DNA of 64,000 nucleotides, from assembly GCA_934121885.1 (NCBI GenBank), contig CAKOVH010000001.1, positions 124,001 through 188,000 of the forward strand, written 5' to 3'. A model generated the notes under the pieces. The model did no database searches. It saw nothing but the letters and a program-made list of their open reading frames with translations, and was not told the DNA's origin. Both the position numbers and the translations under genes were made by a program. The stretch comes from an uncultured Clostridia bacterium. GTDB taxonomy: Bacteria; Bacillota; Clostridia; TANB77; CAG-508. Positions 60,516 through 64,000 of this stretch are shown here, piece after piece. The first letter of the stretch is position 1. Each line of letters starts with the position of its first letter.

Positions 60516-60968
60516 TTATTCTTTATTATCAACATCCGATGCTTCTTTTTCTTCTGTCGCTGTAGCTGATTCTGTATTAACACCTTGAACATGTACATTT
60601 ACTTCTAAAACTTTTAATCCTGTCATACCTTCTACTGCTTTTTTTACTCTGTTTTGAATTTCATATGCAACATCTGGAATTCTTGCACCATATTCAACAA
60701 TAATATTAACATCTATTTTGGTTTCTTTTTCTCCTGCTTCAATTTTAATTCCTTTTGCAAAATTCTTCTTTCCACTAAATACTTCTGAAATTCCTCCTGC
60801 AAATCCTCCTGCCATTGAAGAAACTCCTGGTACTTCTGCTGCAGCAGCTCCTGCAATAACAGCTATAACATCATCTGCTATTTTTATATTTGTATTTTCA
60901 AGTGTAACTTCTCCTTGATTTTCCTCTACATTTACATTAACATTTTCCATTTCTTTATTTTCTTCCAT
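60516..60968 (-). CDS. Asp23/Gls24 family envelope stress protein
   Basis: A 150-residue acidic protein: IADDVIAVIAGAAAAEVPGV, MAGGFAGGISEVFSGKKNFA, GEKETKIDVNIIVEYGARIP and VKAVEGMTGLKVLEVNVHV are typical Asp23 elements. It localises to the membrane through AmaP and responds to cell-wall stress. AAGGAGG precedes the ATG, with a good promoter upstream. Confidence 0.93.
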   Translation of the reverse strand: MEENKEMENVNVNVEENQGEVTLENTNIKIADDVIAVIAGAAAAEVPGVSSMAGGFAGGISEVFSGKKNFAKGIKIEAGEKETKIDVNIIVEYGARIPDVAYEIQNRVKKAVEGMTGLKVLEVNVHVQGVNTESATATEEKEASDVDNKE

Positions 60969-61022
60969 AATAAAACCTCCTTAAAATTTTATTTTATGTT
61001 TTATCTTTTTGTACATACCATT

Positions 61023-61051
61023 AGTATAACAATTTATACTCTATTTTACAA
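61023..61051 (-). promoter_or_regulatory. Promoter of the asp23 operon
   Basis: TTGTAA (61046-61051), 17 bases, TATACT (61023-61028) on the minus strand; the leader is about 48 bases. It separates this operon from fmt. Confidence 0.6.
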
Positions 61052-61067
61052 CTATTTTTCTAAAAAA

Positions 61068-62060
61068 TTATTCAGTTTCAAATACACTTCCTGCTATAAT
61101 TTCATTTCCTCTTAGAAAATCTTCTGCAAGCATTTTTTTAGAATTTTCTGCTTGAACTTCTATAGCTTTTATAATGCCTTCTTTTGCCTTTATAAATAAG
61201 CCTTTTTTTGAATCTGCAAATAGTACAGTTCCTGGCATTATTCCTTTCATTTTGTAACTATACTCTTTCATTTCTGGAAATACATTATACAACTCATTTT
61301 CCTCTATTATATCTGCTTTCCAAAATTTTAGTTTTTTTCCATCTAAAAAGCTATATGCTCCCATAATTGGGTTTAATCCTCTTATTAAGTTTTTAATTTC
61401 TCTAGCTGATTTATTCTCCCAATCAATCTTTGCCATTTCTTTATTAAGCATAGGAGCCATTGTAAAGTTTTCTGATTGTTTTTCTCTTGGAGCCTTATTT
61501 TTTTCAATTAGCTCTAATGTTTCTACAAGAAGATTTCCTCCAATTATTGATAATCTATCCCATAATTCTCCTGTTGTCTCATCTTCTCCTATTTGAACTT
61601 CTTGTTTTAAAATCATATCTCCTGTATCCATTCCTACATCCATATACATTGTAGTTATTCCAGTTACCTTATCTCCATTTAATACTGCCCATTGTATTGG
61701 AGCTGCACCTCTATATTGTGGAAGTAATGATCCATGTACATTTATACAGCCCAATTTTGGAATATCTAATAATTCTTTTGGCAATATTTTTCCATATGCT
61801 ACAACACATATAACATCAGGATTTAACTTTTTTATTGTATCTATAATTTCAGGATTATTTCTTACTTTTTCTGGTTGAAAAACAGGTATATTTTTTTCTA
61901 TTGCATATTCTTTTACTGGTGTTGGAATCATTTTCATTCCTCTACCTTTTGGTTTATCAACATTTGTTACAACACCTAAAATATTATATCCTTTTTCATA
62001 TACTTGCTTTAATGACTCTTTAGCAAAGTCAGGTGTTCCCATAAAAACAATATTTAACAT
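61068..62060 (-). CDS. fmt: Methionyl-tRNA formyltransferase
   Basis: Formylates initiator methionyl-tRNA using 10-formyl-tetrahydrofolate (the product of fhs). The 330-residue protein starts LNIVFMGTPDFAKESL, has CVVAYGKILPKELLDIPKLG, the catalytic NVHGSLLPQYRGAAPIQWA and MDVGMDTGDMILKQ, then the C-terminal domain. GGAGG precedes the ATG at 62060. It follows def by 13 bases. Confidence 0.96.
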   Translation of the reverse strand: MLNIVFMGTPDFAKESLKQVYEKGYNILGVVTNVDKPKGRGMKMIPTPVKEYAIEKNIPVFQPEKVRNNPEIIDTIKKLNPDVICVVAYGKILPKELLDIPKLGCINVHGSLLPQYRGAAPIQWAVLNGDKVTGITTMYMDVGMDTGDMILKQEVQIGEDETTGELWDRLSIIGGNLLVETLELIEKNKAPREKQSENFTMAPMLNKEMAKIDWENKSAREIKNLIRGLNPIMGAYSFLDGKKLKFWKADIIEENELYNVFPEMKEYSYKMKGIMPGTVLFADSKKGLFIKAKEGIIKAIEVQAENSKKMLAEDFLRGNEIIAGSVFETE

Positions 62061-62073
62061 ATTTCCTCCATTT

Positions 62074-62553
62074 TTACTTATTTTGTGGTTCAACATATTC
62101 AAGTGTTCCAGGTATCATATGGTCTATAAATAAAACTCCATCTAAATGGTCAAGTTCATGGCAAATAGCTTGTGCTAATAGTCCTTTTGCTTTTATTTTT
62201 ATTTTTTCTCCATTTTCATTTAATGCTTCTGCAACCACTTCCATAGGTCTTATTAATCTTGCATATTGGTTTGGAAAACTTAAACATCCTTCTTCTACTT
62301 CTTGTTCACCTTTAGTCTTTATTATTACCGGATTTACCATTTTTATTGGACCTTTATCATCATAAAGGTCTATAACAACAACTCTTTTTAATATTCCAAC
62401 TTGTACTGCTGAAAGTCCTACTCCATTATATTTATGCATTGTGTCTACCATGTCATCAAGCAAATCTCTTATTTTATCATCAACAGTTTCAACTTTTCTT
62501 GATTTTTTTCTTAGGATTTCGTCTCCATCTTCTCTTACAATTCTTACTGCCAT
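62074..62553 (-). CDS. def: Peptide deformylase
   Basis: Removes the N-terminal formyl group from new proteins. The 159-residue protein has motif I GVGLSAVQVG (usually GxGxAAxQ), motif II EEGCLSFP with the metal cysteine, and motif III QAICHELDHLDG (HExxH). A short, type 1 form. Lies between priA and fmt, the usual clostridial order. Confidence 0.96.
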   Translation of the reverse strand: MAVRIVREDGDEILRKKSRKVETVDDKIRDLLDDMVDTMHKYNGVGLSAVQVGILKRVVVIDLYDDKGPIKMVNPVIIKTKGEQEVEEGCLSFPNQYARLIRPMEVVAEALNENGEKIKIKAKGLLAQAICHELDHLDGVLFIDHMIPGTLEYVEPQNK

Positions 62554-62582
62554 AATATCTTCTCCTTTTCTTATATCTACTA

Positions 62583-64000
62583 CTATTGTGCCAAACTATT
62601 TGGATTTAAGTCTACAACAATTCTTGTGTCTTGAAGGTTCATTTTAGAGTATTCTTTTTGCATATCATCTATTAATCCAATAATTTTATCATCGATTTTG
62701 CATTTTATTATTATTCTCCACCTGTATTTATTCTTTATTCTATCTACTGGTGCAGATACTGGTGGATATAGTATTATTGCAAAGTTTTCTTCTATCAATC
62801 TCTTTTTTAAATATTGATGTATTTTTTTTGACGTATCAATTACTTTTTTCTCGTTATTTGATGTAACGCCAATTAATATTATATCGCAAAATGGTGGATA
62901 TTTCAACTGTTTCCTAAGGCTTATTTCTGTTTGATAAAACAGTTCATAATTTTGCATTTTGCTACATTCAATAGCAAAATTATCTGGGTTATATGTTTGT
63001 ATAATAACCCTTCCTTTTTCCTGTTCTCTTCCTGCTCTTCCAGCTACTTGTATTAAAGTTTGAAATGTTCTTTCATTTGCCCTAAAATCATCAATATTTA
63101 AGCTACTATCTGCGGCAACAACACCTACTAATGTAACATTTGGGAAATGATGACCTTTTACAACCATTTGCGTTCCTATTAAAATATCTATATTTTCATT
63201 TTTAAACTTATCTAGAATTTGTTCATGTGAATTCTTTTTTGTAACTGTATCTACATCCATTCTAATTGTTGTTGCGTTTGGAAATAACTTATTTACTTCA
63301 GCTTCTAATTTTTGCGTTCCTGTTCCGAAATATCTAATTTGGTTGCTTCCACATTCAGGACATTTTTTTAAAATTTCAGTTTCATAACCACAATAATGGC
63401 ATTTTAGTTTTCCTTTGCTTGCATGATATGTTAAGTTTATATTACAATTCTTACATTTAGCTGTATATCCACATTCTCTGCACATAACAAATGTTGAAAA
63501 TCCTCTTCTGTTTAAAAATAAAATTGTTTGCTTTTTATTTTGCAAATTTTTGCTTATTTCATCATATAATTTTCTGCTAAACATTGATTTATTTCCATTT
63601 GCAAGTTCTCCTCTTAAATCTACAATTTCAACAGTTGGAAGACTTGCATCATTTGCTCTTTTTGTCAGTGGTAAAAGCATAATTTCTTCTTTTTGTGCTT
63701 TATAATAACTTGATATATCTGGTGTTGCACTTCCTAGTAACAAAGGAATATTATTTTCTTTTGCTAAAAATCTTGCTACTTCTTTTGCATCATATCGTGG
63801 AACGCTTTCTGCCTTATATGAACTATCATGTTCTTCATCTATAATAATAAGTCCTAAATCCTCTAACGGAGCAAATATTGCAGATCTTGCTCCAATTACA
63901 ATTTTAGCTTGTCCATTTTTTATTTTATGCCACTCGTCATATCTTTCCCCTATAGATAATTTACTATGTAAAATTGCAATTTGTTCTTCTCCAAATCTTG
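62583..64000 (-). CDS. priA: Primosomal protein N' PriA, C-terminal part (cut by window edge)
   Basis: A replication restart helicase. The visible 470 or so residues start inside the helicase core (IIIDEEHDSSYK is the DEAH-like motif), then LLLGSATPDIS, the zinc-binding segment MCRECGYTAKCKNCNINLTY and CHYCGYETEILKKCPECGS, then GTQKLEAEVNKLFPNA and VAGRAGREQEKGRVIIQTY. The frame is open to the edge, so the gene continues beyond 64000. It is the first gene here of the priA-def-fmt operon. Confidence 0.96.
   Translation of the reverse strand, partial: RFGEEQIAILHSKLSIGERYDEWHKIKNGQAKIVIGARSAIFAPLEDLGLIIIDEEHDSSYKAESVPRYDAKEVARFLAKENNIPLLLGSATPDISSYYKAQKEEIMLLPLTKRANDASLPTVEIVDLRGELANGNKSMFSRKLYDEISKNLQNKKQTILFLNRRGFSTFVMCRECGYTAKCKNCNINLTYHASKGKLKCHYCGYETEILKKCPECGSNQIRYFGTGTQKLEAEVNKLFPNATTIRMDVDTVTKKNSHEQILDKFKNENIDILIGTQMVVKGHHFPNVTLVGVVAADSSLNIDDFRANERTFQTLIQVAGRAGREQEKGRVIIQTYNPDNFAIECSKMQNYELFYQTEISLRKQLKYPPFCDIILIGVTSNNEKKVIDTSKKIHQYLKKRLIEENFAIILYPPVSAPVDRIKNKYRWRIIIKCKIDDKIIGLIDDMQKEYSKMNLQDTRIVVDLNPNSLAQ

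Overview
The window looks like chromosome from an AT-rich, Gram-positive, endospore-forming anaerobe of the class Clostridia, probably uncultured or gut-associated. Pointers are SpoIIP, a SleB-type cortex hydrolase, an Asp23/AmaP/DUF2273 envelope module, YlbF, a CD1247-like protein, strong AGGAGG ribosome binding sites and very low G+C. Nearly all genes are on the minus strand. pgi (left edge) and priA (right edge) are cut by the window.

Layout. 1-8.7 kb: pgi, spoIIP, hisS, a metallo-beta-lactamase-fold hydrolase, relA/spoT, recJ, and a LiaF-like envelope pair. 8.8-11.8 kb: a heptad-repeat coiled-coil gene, a YugP-like zinc protease with a hairpin leader, YlbF and a family 4 glycosyltransferase. 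12-15.6 kb, plus strand: tmRNA, a region of small transcripts and a compositionally foreign small gene, a secreted GH5 glucanase, tRNA-Trp, GtrA and an M23 peptidase. 15.6-21.2 kb, minus: a CD1247-like protein, EF-P, an M24 peptidase, a prepilin peptidase, YqeG, VanZ and an LCP ligase. 21.2-38.3 kb: one capsule operon running from a CapD/PglF-type dehydratase to WecB/WbpI, with precursor enzymes for a 4-amino-trideoxyhexose and a diacetamido uronic acid, a Wzx flippase, a Wzy polymerase, three glycosyltransferases and an asparagine-synthetase-like enzyme. 38.4-44.9 kb: a RelE/ParE toxin-antitoxin locus, galE, small membrane proteins, an approximately 600-nt non-coding RNA directly before a membrane protein (candidate OLE RNA and OapA), and a radical SAM/DUF402 pair. 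45-64 kb: a U32 peptidase, RNHCP, a uridine-kinase-like protein, mutS, an HTH protein, miaB, sleB, fhs, a DUF212 protein, xseB, xseA, nusB, the Asp23 operon, fmt, def and priA.

Most striking observation. Three otherwise well-preserved genes (vanZ, sleB, fhs) are each split into two frames, with four frame changes in total. All four are the same event: one extra C directly before a conserved GGA glycine codon, so the ribosome meets an in-frame CGG followed by A (CGGA). Removing that C at each site restores the conserved family sequence exactly. In a by-eye scan of every intact gene in the window, CGG was otherwise found in frame only once, in the foreign-looking small ORF at 12442-12648. This fits a quadruplet CGGA glycine codon, or a +1 shift at an unassigned CGG codon. 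A systematic sequencing artefact must be excluded.
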